DNA from: Biscogniauxia marginata | Lineage: Eukaryota; Ascomycota; Sordariomycetes; Xylariales; Xylariaceae | DNA: 64,000 bases | Direction of reading: 5' to 3' | NCBI GenBank assembly: GCA_022695795.1 | Contig: MU404070.1 | Location: 1-64,000, forward strand | Shown here: positions 1 through 12,578 of the stretch, piece after piece | Layout: every line of letters begins with the position of its first letter | Numbering within the stretch: the stretch's first letter is position 1 | Program-made: the position numbers and the translations under genes | The notes under the pieces: generated by a model | Told to the model about the DNA's origin: nothing | The model's database searches: none | Seen by the model: the letters and a program-made list of their open reading frames with translations, nothing else

Positions 1-101
1 ATTTTATTTTATTTTATTTTATTTTATTTTATTTTATTTTATTTTATTTTATTTTATTTTATTTTATTTTATTTTATTTTATTTTATTTTATTTTTATTT
101 T
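1..101. repeat. ATTTT pentanucleotide microsatellite
   Basis: The window opens inside a near-perfect run of the 5-base unit ATTTT, about 19 copies. It decays at about 96-101, where an extra T interrupts the period. It probably extends beyond the left edge, so the full length is unknown. Confidence 0.95.
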
Positions 102-945
102 CATTGTAGTCTGACAAGTGAGGTATGTTAGGTACTTACTTGGTTGTTAGCCATGTAGTGGAATGGACCGAGTACGTACCTAAGGTAACCAAGAGACGAA
201 AGTGGAACAACAAACAAGAGACATGAAGTCAGCCGATGCCAAAAATGGACCTGGGGCTAAAACTGCGGTACACTGTATTACGACATCTGGCACCTGCCAA
301 ATCGTGGGCGCGCGCAGTTGGTCGCTGCAGTCCCTTGACAGTGCAATCCCCATTGCGACGACACGACACTAGACTGCCTTTAGACTGAAGACTGCCTGAA
401 GACCACTGAACACGAGCCCTTGCCAATGCTACTTAGTGCCTGTACATGCAACCAACCCGTCGCTCCCGTCTCTTATTATGTATTCCATCGCTTCCTCTCC
501 CTCCTTTTTTCCTCAACCCATGCATCATCGCCGTTCGGTATTCTGCTTGTTCTGGATTTCCTCTCGCTGCTAGGAGTAGGTGGAGGGAATCACGATGCGA
601 TATTAACATAAATCGACCACACTCAATTCCGTTTGATACCCGTCGCTTTCTCTCTCCATTAGCGGCATTCCGCTGCTTCTTCATCCCTTGTCCCGCGCGC
701 CTCTCCTTGTCGTGACGGCGAAACCCCACGAGCCACTCGCCGGGTCTCGCCTGTGAAAGTCCTCGTCCAACCGCCGACTTTCCAATCGAGGACGTCCCAA
801 CTGCTGGCTGATAATCCACTAGTCATCGCCTGCTGACTCCGGGTTTATCTGCCTGCACTCGTCCCATTGGAAGCGTGGGCGCGCGCCGTGTGTGATATCT
901 CTTTGGCTAAATCCCAATCCACAATACCAATTATACCCGTCCACC
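102..945. other. Upstream region of the CSI2-like gene
   Basis: No supportable gene is seen here. Short open frames on both strands lack family resemblance and overlap each other. The last 400 bases are pyrimidine-rich on the plus strand, as expected of a fungal promoter and 5' leader for the gene starting at 946. Confidence 0.6.
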
Positions 946-2058
946 ATGCGTCCACAGCCTCTTCTCTTCGCCTTGGCCGCCCTCTTCGCCTCCTCTGTCA
1001 TTGCACAGGACGCGACAACTACTGCCGATGATGATGGGACGACAACCGCTGCTGCCGGGACCACGACTGCCGAGACTACCGCCGCCGAGACCACTGCAGA
1101 GACTACCGCGGAGACTACCGCGGCGACTACCACGGGGAGGACTACTGCGGCAGAGACAACCACCGCAGAGAGTACTGACACAACTGTTCCTTCGCTAGAT
1201 GAATCCTCGACGGAAGAAACAAGCTCGGCCACGACCACAGCGGCCTCTTCGACAGGGACTGACTCTCTTCCGGGTATCACAACCTCGAGCAGAGATTCCG
1301 ACTTGCCGACCCTCCCGGGTCAATATAGTTATCCCGCGCCCAGCGTTCCTCCGACGAGCAATGCTCCTTTCATGCATCCGTCGAACGTGCCTGAGGGCAC
1401 TGTCTTCATCGCTGTCGGTGCCATTCTCGGTGCCTTTGGCGCTGCCGTCCTGATCTGGCGCGCTGTTGTCGCTTGCCTTCTCCATCGTTCTGTCAAGCGA
1501 GCCGCTCTGGCCCAGCATGCCGCGAACGACAAGGCCTCTTATCCGGCGCCGTCTGCTCCTTTCTATAAGTATACCGACCACGCGTCTTCGGCCTCGCTCG
1601 GTAACATGGCAGCCGGCCGTGGCGTGCGAAGGACACAACGAGGGCCAGTCCCGTCTTCTACCCCGAGCCAGTCAAACCTCTTCTTCTCTCCCACTGCGCC
1701 CGGTGGTTCCAATACCGCCGGTAGTCGTGAATCGCGCTTTCTGCCTTCGGGCTTCTATGCCGGTGCCGCCTCGCCGCAGCAGCAAGGCCACACCCATAAT
1801 ATTAGTTTGACGAATCTAAGGCCAGACTCATACGCCCAGCCCCGAGCTGTCGGGGTGACCCCTCCCGACTCGCCTAGCCTCGCGCCCCGTAACGACATGT
1901 CACGACAGAATTTGAGCTCGAGTACGGTGAACCTCAACCGGCCACCCAGCCAACGCGCTCCTAGTGCCTTTCTTGATGACCTGTTGGCGGACCAGCCGGA
2001 ACAATTCCCACCCTCTGGTCAGCATCCACCCTGGAATCAGTCTCCAAACCGAATCTAG
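946..2058 (+). CDS. CSI2: CSI2-like single-pass membrane protein
   Basis: This is an intronless gene of 370 residues. The start is the ATG at 946 in a strong CCACC context; the open frame continues upstream only through non-ATG codons. Visible order: a signal peptide (about residues 1-20, ending SSVIAQ), a Thr/Ala/Glu-rich low-complexity ectodomain (about 20-125) suited to heavy O-mannosylation, a short conserved-looking block [12 protein letters not shown], one transmembrane helix (about 150-180, starting near [12 protein letters not shown]), then a cytoplasmic Ser/Pro/Asn-rich tail. This layout and the block before the helix match fungal CSI2, a protein linked in yeast to chitin synthase 3 activity. 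The function is taken from the family; the tail is poorly conserved. A generic mucin-like wall sensor is the alternative. Confidence 0.72.
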   Translation: MRPQPLLFALAALFASSVIAQDATTTADDDGTTTAAAGTTTAETTAAETTAETTAETTAATTTGRTTAAETTTAESTDTTVPSLDESSTEETSSATTTAASSTGTDSLPGITTSSRDSDLPTLPGQYSYPAPSVPPTSNAPFMHPSNVPEGTVFIAVGAILGAFGAAVLIWRAVVACLLHRSVKRAALAQHAANDKASYPAPSAPFYKYTDHASSASLGNMAAGRGVRRTQRGPVPSSTPSQSNLFFSPTAPGGSNTAGSRESRFLPSGFYAGAASPQQQGHTHNISLTNLRPDSYAQPRAVGVTPPDSPSLAPRNDMSRQNLSSSTVNLNRPPSQRAPSAFLDDLLADQPEQFPPSGQHPPWNQSPNRI

Positions 2059-4201
2059 GTTCCTAACGGGATCGTCTTCTTTTCTTGCTGGGTCCGAAAA
2101 AAAAAGGTCGGCCATGGTTTTGGGATATTACCCTGGGGTTGCGTTCTCCAGTTTCTAAACTTAAAATAATCTAGAGCGTCAGGCGGGTGAGGTACGATAC
2201 AGGCTAGACGAGTTATGTTGGGTGAGAAGATATGCTGAGAGAAAGAAGAAGAAGAGAAGGCAACGCTCGAACCAATTAAGGTTGCGTAGCCGTTGTTTAT
2301 TTACCGATCAGTTGTCTTTTTGTACAAATGCGTGTAGTGGCATTAAAGTTGGAGTTCACGGGGGTTGGCTTGTAGGCTTTGAAAGGCAAAACTTCCGCCT
2401 CAAGGGTATATATGTTTTCTCTCTCTCTCTCGCTAGAGTAGATAGTTCTCCTACGGGGTACTTATCTCTCCCCCCCCCAAAATTCGGAAAGATACCTCTT
2501 GCGCTTCGGATACACGCATTTGTCGTTACTGATATCCCACCTGTCTAAAATCATGTCATGGGTATTGCCTGACGCGTCGGCGCTTTGCTGCCGGTGCGGG
2601 TAGCTACACGAGCCTCATCTAAACCCTAATGTAGAACCTAGCTCAATATATCTATCATAATCCGGGGAGAGAAACAAGGTTGACCGGTTTATTACTCCCT
2701 CTACTTACGGGAGGGGAAATCAATATAACAAATGAACCTAATCTAGGTACATTTGGGCCGTTTTGCTTATAGAAGGACAGTGCATATACGCGATGCTATC
2801 AACCGCCCCGACGGCAACGTGAGCTTTAGGTGGCAGGCAACTTATTGGAATCCGAAATAACATAGAGTATATTTACGGGCGGGCATCAACCAAATAAATC
2901 ACTTACTTGGGGTACATTGTATTTACGATTGGTAAAAAAAATTTGATGTTCTTAAACGTAAGCTCGTATTTCTATAGTACCTCATATACGACCGACCGTG
3001 ATACATAAATCCACAAATTATATAACAAACATTTTCTTTGTCTTCGCGTTATACACGTATGGCGGTGCAGTAGCGTACATATATATAAGGTGTTTTATAT
3101 TTATAAAGGTATGGGGGGGTAGGTAGGTACTTGTATTATGTAATACGCGTGTTCCCGCCCCCCCCCCCCCCTTTACTTAGCCTAGGCCTAGTCTAGAATA
3201 ACGTCGGGGTTCCTTAGCGTGCAAGAACGATGGCTCTTATGTAGGTACACACGGGTCTAACCTAGGACTTTTTTTTTTTTTTTTTAGTTCGCTTGTACCT
3301 GCGCCGCGAAATGTAGGCTACGTAGGCATGTAGGTTAAGTCAAGTTAGGTTACTTACCAAGTCCACTAGGTGAGGTCTATACTTGGAGAAAACATTTACC
3401 TACATAGAGACGGGGACAAACACAAACAAGCGTGTAATTGAAGTAGCTAACTCTTGCATGCATATGTATATATACATACATACTGCAAGGGGCAATACGA
3501 CGAGAGGAGGAGGGGGTGGAAACTTGAGCTGGTGACACGACATGAAGATAATAAACCCGAGGATATATATTTGTTAATGTAATCTTTATATACTTACACG
3601 CACGCTATCAAAGTACCTACCTAAGCTTAAAAGCAACAACTACTTATTATATAGCTACCAAGGTAATTAAGTTAAAAAAAAAGAGATGTTTATTTACTTA
3701 GATTTATCTAGATTAATCACGATAAGACTCTCAAGGGAGGGGGGGGGGTTATCTCTCTTCTTAATTTTTACTTCAAGTACCTACTTAACCTTCTCGTTTT
3801 TATATTACTGCCACCACTATTATTACCTAGCACTTTGCTCCCCCACCCCCCCTTTTCCGCCCGGATCTCTCGGTTGTTATACAACCTGTCCGATGCATCT
3901 CTTATAAGCTTGGCTAAGACTCTCTCTTCAAGAAAATAATACTTCTTAACTTGTATGTTTATACTTAGTTACTAATACGCGAGAGTCTTACGATAGAGAA
4001 ATACGTAGACGAACGAAACAAACAAGCGTCAAGCCTTCGAGTTTTTCATTATTTCATCGTATTATATATATGTTTTTGTTAATTCTTATTCTTCGTATCT
4101 TTGTCTAACCAACCCGGCTCATATCGTTTATCGATTCGCTTCACTCGCTATGCCAAACTTTTCTTCTTCTTTCCCGTCCCCTACTTATACACACAAACAC
4201 A

Positions 4202-4238
<37 letters not shown>

Positions 4239-4326
4239 GCATGCTCTGATATATATAACTTCTATCTCATGATTTACGTTATGCTATGCAAGCGAGAGGA
4301 AAAGAAAAAAAAAAACTAAACATGAA
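2059..4326. other. Convergent intergenic spacer, no gene seen
   Basis: The spacer lies between the 3' ends of the CSI2-like gene (+) and the ABC transporter (-). It is AT-rich, with poly-C and poly-T tracts, scattered TAGGTA/TACCTA words and a TA microsatellite near the right end. No open frame with coding character was recognised. Confidence 0.6.
4205..4232. repeat. AT dinucleotide microsatellite
   Basis: An uninterrupted run of 14 AT units lies in the spacer just downstream of the ABC transporter stop codon. Confidence 0.95.
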
Positions 4327-7300
4327 TCACAACTCGTCATCCTTTTTTCCCTCGGCAGCAACTCCATCCCCATCATCATCATCCTCATCATCACCATCTC
4401 CGCCCTCCGTCCCAGCCCCGGAGTTGTTAAGCTCGGCGACGGCGCCGTGTATATCCTCGACGCGTATGCCGCTGCGGTCGCACATGCTGCGGAAGATGCC
4501 GCCCTCGCGCCTCCACAGCTCGAGCGGCGTGTCGAGCTCGGCGATGCGGCCCGCGTCCATGACGCAGATGCGGTCGTAGCCGATGATGGTACGCAGCCGG
4601 TGCGCGATGCAGAGCAGGGTCCGGCCGCGGAACGCCGCCGCCATCGTGCTCTGGATCTTGTCGTCCGTCTCCATGTCCACCGACGACGTCGCCTCGTCGC
4701 ACACGACGATGCGCGAGCCGCGCGCCAGCGCCCGGGCCAGCGCCATCAGCTGCCGCTGCCCGAGGCTGAAGTTCAGCCCGTCCTCCTCCACCACGCTGTC
4801 GAGGTGGATCCGCGCCGGGTCCCGGTCGTCGATGCTGGCGCCGGCCGGGACGAGGTCGGCTTGCCGTAGCGCCGACCACAGCTCGAGGTCCGAGTGTTCG
4901 TTGAACGGGTCTAGGTTGCTCCGGATGGTGCCCCGGAAGAGCGTGGGGTCCTGGGGGATGATAGCGAGGCGGGACCGGAGGTCGTGTAGGCCGAGGGTCG
5001 ATATGTCTAGCCCGTCGATGGTGATGTGTCCGCCCGATAGTTCGACGAGACGGAATAGGGTCGCCATGATGGAACTCTTGCCGGCGCCTGTGCGACCTAC
5101 GATGCCGATCCGCTCGCCACCCCTCACCCGCATCGTCAGTCCCTGCAGCACCAGGGGCAGGTTCTCGCGGTATCGCATTTCGACGTTGTCGAAGACGATC
5201 TCTCCCTTCTCAGGCCACGTGGGACGGACCTCGATAGTATGTTCGGGTGCTTCCTCCTCGAGCTGCGTGCCGTAATGCAGGAGTCGTTCCACCGCATTCA
5301 TGCCGTTCTCCACCTCGGCTAGCTGCCGCACCGTGAACTGCAGCATCTGGACGATGGCCAGGATGTACGACAGCACGAGACCGCCGATCGATGGTGGAAC
5401 GCTGAACCGTGACGTTACGACCAGGATCCCCGTGGTGAAAACGAGCGAGTTTCCGATGGTGTCCAGCCGCAAAGACAGCCACCGCTGGTTCGAAAATGTC
5501 AGGTAGTACGCCGCGTTCATCTCGTCGATGGCGTTCCTCAGGTCCGTCACGAAACGATCCTTGAGCCCGTATGCGCGGATGCTCGCCACGCCGCTCAGGC
5601 CTTCGCTAAACTTGGCGAACACGACCGACCGGAGGACCGACTCGAAGCGCTTCACCTCTCGGGCCGAGGACCGGTAGTACGACGTCGCCATAAGGAAAAG
5701 GATGGCGAGCGGTACGAGGGCGATGACAAAGTAATAAAAGAAGGCAATGATTAGAGCAAACACGGATATTATCATAGCCAGCGTGAGAAAATACATCCGC
5801 AACGCATCGCTCAAGTTATTGTCCATCACGTCTACGTCCCTCGAGAACCGGTTCGTGATCCGGCCCAGTGGGGTCGTGTCGAAGAAGGACATCGGAGCTC
5901 GCAGAGTTCTTGTCATAGCCTGTTTGAGGAGATGCTTGCTGGCGTTCGTCCCGAACACCGTCAACATGAGTGAGAAGCTGAACATCAACAGCGCCTGTGC
6001 TGTCCCCAATCCCGCGTACACGCCGATGTACACCCCTTCGGGAAATCCAAACTCGTCCGAAGACCAGTACGAAAGCCACAAGCTAGTCGCAATGTTGGCG
6101 CCCTGGGATAACAGTAGGACGAACAAGACGGACGGCGCATTGAATATTGATCCGGATGACCCAATGTACGCGCCATACACCGACCACGGAACGCTCGATA
6201 CGGCACGTTCTTCTGCTTGCATGAGACCCGGGCCGCGCTTCTTCTTTTTACTTTTTTCCACCTCGGCCGTCTTGTCCTCAGTCAATCTCGGCACCTCTTT
6301 CTGGTCGTCCTCGAGGGCTGTTGTCTCCATGAGCTGCTTGAAACTGGGATGGTTCTTCATCAAGTTATCGAAGGTATCGACCGTGCGGATCTTGCCGCCG
6401 TCCATCCAGATGATCCTATCGCATCGGTTCAGAACCCACAGTTGATGCGTAGCAAGGATCCGGCACTTGTCTTTCAGGAGGCCGAGGATGGCGTTGTCCA
6501 TTATGTGGCGACCGACGTGCGCGTCGACGGCACTGAGTGGATCATCCATGAGCACGATATCAGCGTCAAAGTAGATGGCACGAGCGATGTTCAGTCGCTG
6601 CTTTTGACCTCCCGAGACCGTTATGCCTCTTTCGCCTATCTCGGTTGCGTCGCCGTTAGGTAGCATGTCTAGATCTGGTCGCAGAGCACACCTGGTAATT
6701 ACCAAAGTCAGCGGCTGCAATGGAAAATGTATAAGGAGGAATCACTTACGCCCTGATGACCTCTTTGTACCATTTATCGTCCATCTCCTTGCCAAAAAGG
6801 ATGTTGTTCTGGACAGAGGTATTCTGAATCCAGGCGTACTGCGGGCAAAAGGCTCTCGACGCACCCAACACAACCTCGCCTGATGTCTTGCGCATGTCAC
6901 CCGCGAGCGCGGCAAGCAGGGAGCTCTTACCACTACCTACGGGACCGATGACGGCAACAAGTTCGTTTCGGCCGATCTCTAGATTTAGGTCCTGAAGTTT
7001 GAAAGGCTCTCGTTCCTCAACCAGTGTACTCGCCGTATCGTCAGCGATGTCCTCCGGAATCCCCGCCGCCTTTTCAGATTTAGACGCCCGTTTCGAGTCC
7101 TTCAGGGGTCCTCCCACAGCGTCCTTCTTCCCAGCGTCGGTGTTATTTGCTTTCTCGGGGTCCTGGGTCGGCGTCCTCTCCCAGGTGAAACTAGCGCTCT
7201 TCATCTCGACGGCGTTTTTGCCTTCCGGCTTCAACACGACGTCCTCTTCCTGTTCCTCCGACAGCATGAAGTCCTGGATACGCTTGAGCGAGGACCACGC

Positions 7301-8995
7301 GTCCACGACCTGGCCGATGACGAGCGGTAGCAAGTTGAGCGGCATCCGCAGGCCGTTGAAGAGGGCAAGCGATGAGAAGACTTCGGCCGGCGCGAGGCCG
7401 TGGTCGGTAAGCGAATAGGTGATGAAGGAAAGCATGGAGGCGTAGATGGGAAGCGACATGCTCACGGCGTTGATCGCGCTCCGGATAGCTAGGAGTACCT
7501 GAATGGCGTGGATCTCGCGAGTGCGAATATCCTTGAGCCGCTCCATGAAGGCAGATTCCCATCCGAACAGCTTGACAAACCTCACGGACTGCAGGATCTC
7601 CTGCGTCAGGCCGACGCGCTGGTCGGTTATCTTGTTGATCGCGGTTCGGCGGCGGAAGAGGCCCCGGATTGCCCGGGTCAGGGCCGGGATACCGATGACC
7701 AAGAGCGCAAACCCGGCTAGTGCGCTGTACGACAAGTTTATGATGAGGAGGACTAGAGTGATGATGCATATTATCGGCGCGGTCCAAACCAAGTGAAACA
7801 AGGCCGACGCTTGATCCACACGGTAGGTGTCGACGCTCATCAGGTTGACGATTCGTCCATTGCTCCAACCGGTTCCATCACCATTGACGTCCTGCTTGTC
7901 GTCCTTTTTGCTCTTCTTCGAATTCTTACCCTCCGTTGTCTTCTCATTGTCCGCATCTTTCCCCTTCTCTCCCGAATTCTCAGCCGGCGTGTTAGTGACC
8001 TCCTTGCCACCAGCCTTCGCGCGGCCGGAGAGGACCATAGATTTCTCATATATCAGACCGATCAGGACAGCTCGCGATTGCCCACCAATCAGCATGCCGC
8101 GGTAGATGAAGTGGTTGACCCCCAAGCTCTGGAGGATCTGCATAACGGTCACGCCGACGACCAGGCCGATGCCCGGACCTATCGGCGGCGCCGGCCGTCC
8201 GTTCTGCGAGGCCTCCCACGCCTCCTGCGCGAAGGCGATGAGGTAACGCAACATGAAGGGCGACATGACCTGGAGGATGGACGCGCACAGCTGGCAGGCA
8301 CCGCCGACCCAGAACTCCCAGAAGTAGGTCTCGTGGAGGGCCCAGAGAAGCGGGTGCTTGTCTCCCCTCTCCACTCGCTTTCCGAACGACTCCCTGCATT
8401 TCTCGGTCATCTTGTCGGCCGCCCGGTCCGGGTTCACTAGCCAGATGTCATCTTGTTCCAGTTGCCGTTTGTATCCAACCTACGACTTCTAGTCAGCCAT
8501 ATGATAAGTTTTGGGCGAAAAAAAGGGGGGAGGGGGCAGGGACAGGGGGAGTCCTGTAAGCGCAAGGGCGCCCGCTTTCGGAACACGTACATTCATCAGC
8601 GGGGCCATCCAGTGGAAGGTCAGCCTGCTGAAGAAACCGGCTTTGTACTCATTCGACGGGACCCTCTCCTTGGGAACTGGCGGGATGGAGCCCCATCGCA
8701 GGGGGTTCGGGGTCTTGTACCATTTCCTGGGCTGGGGCGGCGCCGAGCTCCGGGTGGTGGTGCGGGTCACGGCGCTCGCGTCGGTGGCATAGCTCTGGGT
8801 GCGATTCAGCTCTTCCCGCTCGGCTCGCTTCTCGCCGGGCTCCTCGCGCCAGCGGATCTCTTCCTCCGGGTCATCGACGGGCGGGATTGGCGACAACGGC
8901 TCTGGGTCGCCGGGCGCGCTGACTTGGGCGAGCGGATCTGCTGCTGCTGCTGCTACTGCTGGCTTCGTCTCCTTCTCGACGCTCTCGTTTGCCAT
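4327..8995 (-). CDS. YOR1: ABC transporter, ABCC family, YOR1-like
   Basis: Three exons (8995-8591, 8479-6750, 6691-4327) join in phase to 1499 residues, close to yeast Yor1. Introns of 111 and 58 nt have donors GTACGT and GTAAGT. The start is the ATG at 8995 (MANESVEKE). The first junction restores HWMAPLMN-VGYKRQL, typical of the family. The half-transporters each show a membrane domain and a nucleotide-binding domain. NBD1 has Walker A GPVGSGKSS (about 648-656), signature VSGGQ (about 737) and MDDP, with Asp where a catalytic Glu is usual, an ABCC hallmark. NBD2 has GRTGAGKSS (about 1244-1252), SLGQRQ and CDEATSSVD, with the H-loop His in IAHR. The C-terminus is very acidic. Predicted role: multidrug efflux at the plasma membrane, ATP-driven. 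The substrate cannot be told from sequence. Confidence 0.93.
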
Positions 8996-11900
8996 ATCTT
9001 GGTGCTTGTCTTTCCCTTTTTCCCTAGGGAGCAAACAGAGGTGCTGAGACACAGGTCGGGTCGCTCGCTCACTCGCTGGCCTACCAAGTGGTAGGCAGGT
9101 TTGAGGGGAAATCCGGTCCGTGGCCTTCCTCGGGTTTTCTGGTCTCCCGCTTTTTCTCTTTTTCTTTTTTTTCTCCTTCTCCTCCTTCTCCTCGGGGGTT
9201 CAGTATTTATCTGATCGTAGCACTAGTGACGTCCACGATATGAGTCCGGAGTTAAGAGAAACGTCCCGGAGGCGAGAGCGAACTCTGCGCTAAGCAAAAA
9301 AAGAAAGCCCTCCCAATTCTACCAAGGGGACTTGTGGAACTTTCTTTGTTTAGTTATTTTCTCCTTGTTTATTTATTTTTTGAGTCGTTATGTGTTTCCG
9401 AGGGTAAGGGTAAGAGTATCAAGCATTCATATTCAAAAAGCGAAGACACCGGGGTCGCACTGGAAGTCGATCTTAGTTATATACTGCGAGCCAGGGAGCG
9501 CTCGAGTTTTTGCGGCGGCGTACTGAGTAGATAGTGATGAGGATGACGATCATGGATAAGGACCAGCAGCGAGATGGTGAGGGGAAAAAATATATATATA
9601 TGAGTAAGGAAACGTGCTTTGGGCCCCGTTGAGCAATATGTTTTTAGGTGGTGGTGGTGTTGGTGGTAGTGATACGTAAATGTGTATGTATGATGCCTTG
9701 ATTCACCGGGCCCCCGCCAAGGCTTCGCACGGCAGCCAACACTAGTGGTAAGGTAAGTTAATAGTTTAAAATAAAATAAAGCATGTATTGGTATAGCTCA
9801 GGTGGAATACGGCGATGGTGATGATGATAGATGGCTAGGATATGTTGGGCTAAGTTGAATAGGTAAGAAGATAGAGAGGAGGAGGAGGAGGAGGAGGAGG
9901 AGGAGGAGGAGGAGGAGGAGGATGGAGGGCGAGAGGGAAGGAGGGACACAAGTGAAGTATTTCAATCGCAAGACCTTTCGACAACATACATACATGCGTG
10001 AGCAATAACTAGGGTAGGTGGTGACTTAATGCGTGTAAGTCGCACGCGCGTTATATATAAAAAAGTGCGAGAAACATAGGTGATGAAGGTTGCAGCAGTG
10101 CTTTCCAACTAAATCCCCGAAAACGGCAAGTCGCAATGACAAGGGTTTTATAGTGTGTAGTATGTAGTAGTAGCCTGTACTTCAAATGTGTCTAGTGTAG
10201 GTAGATAGATTATGTAGATAGACAGATAGGTAAAGTGCTGACTCTCTCTCTCTTGTCTGTACTAGGTTACCTTGGTTTATTCACCACTCTTTTTTTTCTC
10301 CATCGGTCAGTTGATCCATCTTCACGTCTTTTTTTGTCTGTCCTTCTTTTTCTCTCGCTTGATCCCTTTTTTACGTACCTCGGGGATTTCTTGCTTTCCT
10401 CCGCTCGGAGATAAAAAGGGAGACATGGGAGGAGGTACATATAATGGAGCCCCCCTCCAACCCCCCTGGCGTGTAATGCTGGTATTATGAACTTACTAAC
10501 CTGGGGTACCTGTTCATCACTTTAGTGCAGTTGTTTCCGACCCTGTTTTTTCTTCTCTTTCCCTCTTTCCTTTAAGGGAATTTATTTCACTTACTCATAG
10601 TTTAAATAGACTGACTACCTTTTTAATTTTGCATCTCGCCTTTAGACGAATTTGATTACCAAGCATTTATTCGGCATTGGCTGGCCGAGCGGACTACCTA
10701 CTGTACCTTACATGTAGCTTACCCGGTGCGGTTCCTTTTCTCCTTGAAGACTTCCCGGAGACTTAATTTTTTATTATTAGTTTCTTTCCAGAATCTCATG
10801 GTTCAGTTCTGGGAACTCCTTCTTGCTAACTACACCAACCCAGGACATGCAACTTGAGAGTGGTAGATAGATAAGACGGATTCGAGATCCCGCTACCTCT
10901 TCCCTTCCCATCAACTAACTCGTGTAGGTAGGTAAGTAGTAGGTAACTTGTTGGTTTTCTTCTTCCTGCTCTTCTTCTTCTCCATTTCCCGCTCTCGGCC
11001 CCTCCCCGCGGATGCAAAGCGAATGCGGACCGCGGTGGGAACATAATAAGAAAAGGGCCCAAAAGTTGCCGGTCCTACCCTGTTGCGCGCATGACATTAC
11101 ATATCAAGCAGAGCCGGTCGGTTAACTACCAATACCTGATAACTCTGCTGCCTACGGAATGCCGATGCATACATACGTCTCCATCTACCGACTATTTAGG
11201 TAGTAATCCGATCCCTAGTCCGAGCGAAATGTCGGTCAGGATATGCATGCACGTACGTAGTCTACCTAGTCCGTGATAAGGGTTCAGTGTAAAGCTGTAT
11301 ATACCTTACTATGCAGTTTGTACGTACATAAGGACTCGAATCGTCTGACGACTGGCCACTGACTACTGACCATTGGCCACTTCAAGATCCCGGGTACGCA
11401 ATACCCGGCCGCCGAGGTCCACGTAGCTGGCCAATGTTAGAACCTAGCCAGGTTTAAAAGTTCCAATTTTCTTTATAATTGAAAACGTCTTACAAATCAA
11501 GAGGAGAGAGAGAAAGATCTGGGTTCACGAGCTCACGAGTTCATGTTGTGATCATCTGAGATCTCTGATCTCTCAACTACACAGCGGCAGAATACTGGTA
11601 GATCCAAGGATTGCAACATAATCTTGACTTATGAAATCATCATCCCTAAACCTTAGCTGAAGACATTAATTATATATACGCCGATGAATAAGAGAGTGGG
11701 GGACAAAAAAGGCTAGGTATACAAAGAGCTACATACCTATATTATGGGTGGCTACTATTAAATCTTCGGGTATCTCTAACATTTAATCAGTCTTGTTCTA
11801 CTCGTCGGGAGACTTCCGACAACATATGAAAATGTGAGGAATGAAGAAAAAAGTCTTTTGAGAATGAATCATACCCTTTAACGGCACACGGCGAGTTTTA

Positions 11901-12239
11901 ACCCCGTGATCACCGGTTAAAAGTCATCACACTACAGTGCCTAGATGCGGGTTTCCTTCTTATTCTCCGTCACAGAAGCTTACACTCGCCGCAGCTAGGC
12001 AGCCAAGAGTTATACATACCCCGGAACCTCCAAGCTAAGTTTTCCTGTCGCACCAGTTTCACGCCGCTTTTAGCCAGAGCTATCTTGAGCCTCGAGTTAT
12101 ACCTTATAAGACTTGCATAATGTGTCGAAGTTAAAAGCGGAGAGTTGTAATCATTACTATTTTCCTTGATTTTTATATATACTTTTTAAGTTAATTAATA
12201 AATAGGCATGTTAATAATAATTATGTTTCGATGTAATAC
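8996..12239. other. Promoter side of the ABC gene and gene-poor spacer
   Basis: The first few hundred bases are the likely 5' leader and promoter of the ABC transporter, with pyrimidine/purine runs near 9140-9190. The rest is AT-rich with microsatellites and many TAGGTA-type words. No supportable gene was found on either strand. Confidence 0.55.
9877..9922. repeat. AGG trinucleotide microsatellite
   Basis: About 15 uninterrupted AGG units lie in the spacer. They give poly-Ser or poly-Leu shadow frames on the minus strand that should not be taken as genes. Confidence 0.95.
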
Positions 12240-12578
12240 TTATAATAAGAGTGCCTGACTAGAAGCGTTAACTTTAGAGTATTTATAGTTCAAGGCCGAG
12301 TATACATGACTTCCCCAACGACTTGCGTAGTCGTATAAGGGGTACGAAGATAGCCGCTCTTCAATTTCTGAATCGTTCTTACATATTCCACTTCCAAAGG
12401 TGTTGTAGGAAAGATATGCAATACCAGTCTCAGCAATCTCGGGTTCTGCGAGAGGAAACCATATTGTTCGAGTTCGCTGGAAAATACTCTTGCGCTGTAT
12501 GATGAACAGGTCGTACGATATCGCTTTGCATATAAATGTTGAAGAGTTGGGGGTTTTGGCATCCGAAGTCGGATTCAT
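12240..12578 (-). pseudogene. Relic of an ankyrin/NACHT-type protein
   Basis: A 112-residue open frame (ATG at 12578) contains, at about residues 52-92, the words AYLSYNTFGSG, EERLSSYPLYDYASR and WGSHV. This matches the linker that joins the STAND/NACHT core to the ankyrin repeats in many filamentous-fungal NLR-like proteins, which usually reads like YLxFxxF...YPLxxYAARxWGxH. Nothing resembling NACHT, WD40 or ankyrin repeats was found on either side. It is therefore read as a short surviving fragment of a decayed gene in an AT-rich spacer. Family assignment rests on about 40 residues from memory of the motif. Confidence 0.55.

Noticed and set aside
8996..9052. Upstream extension of the ABC transporter N-terminus
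   Set aside because: The extension begins with GTG. The first ATG in frame, at 8995, is the natural start.
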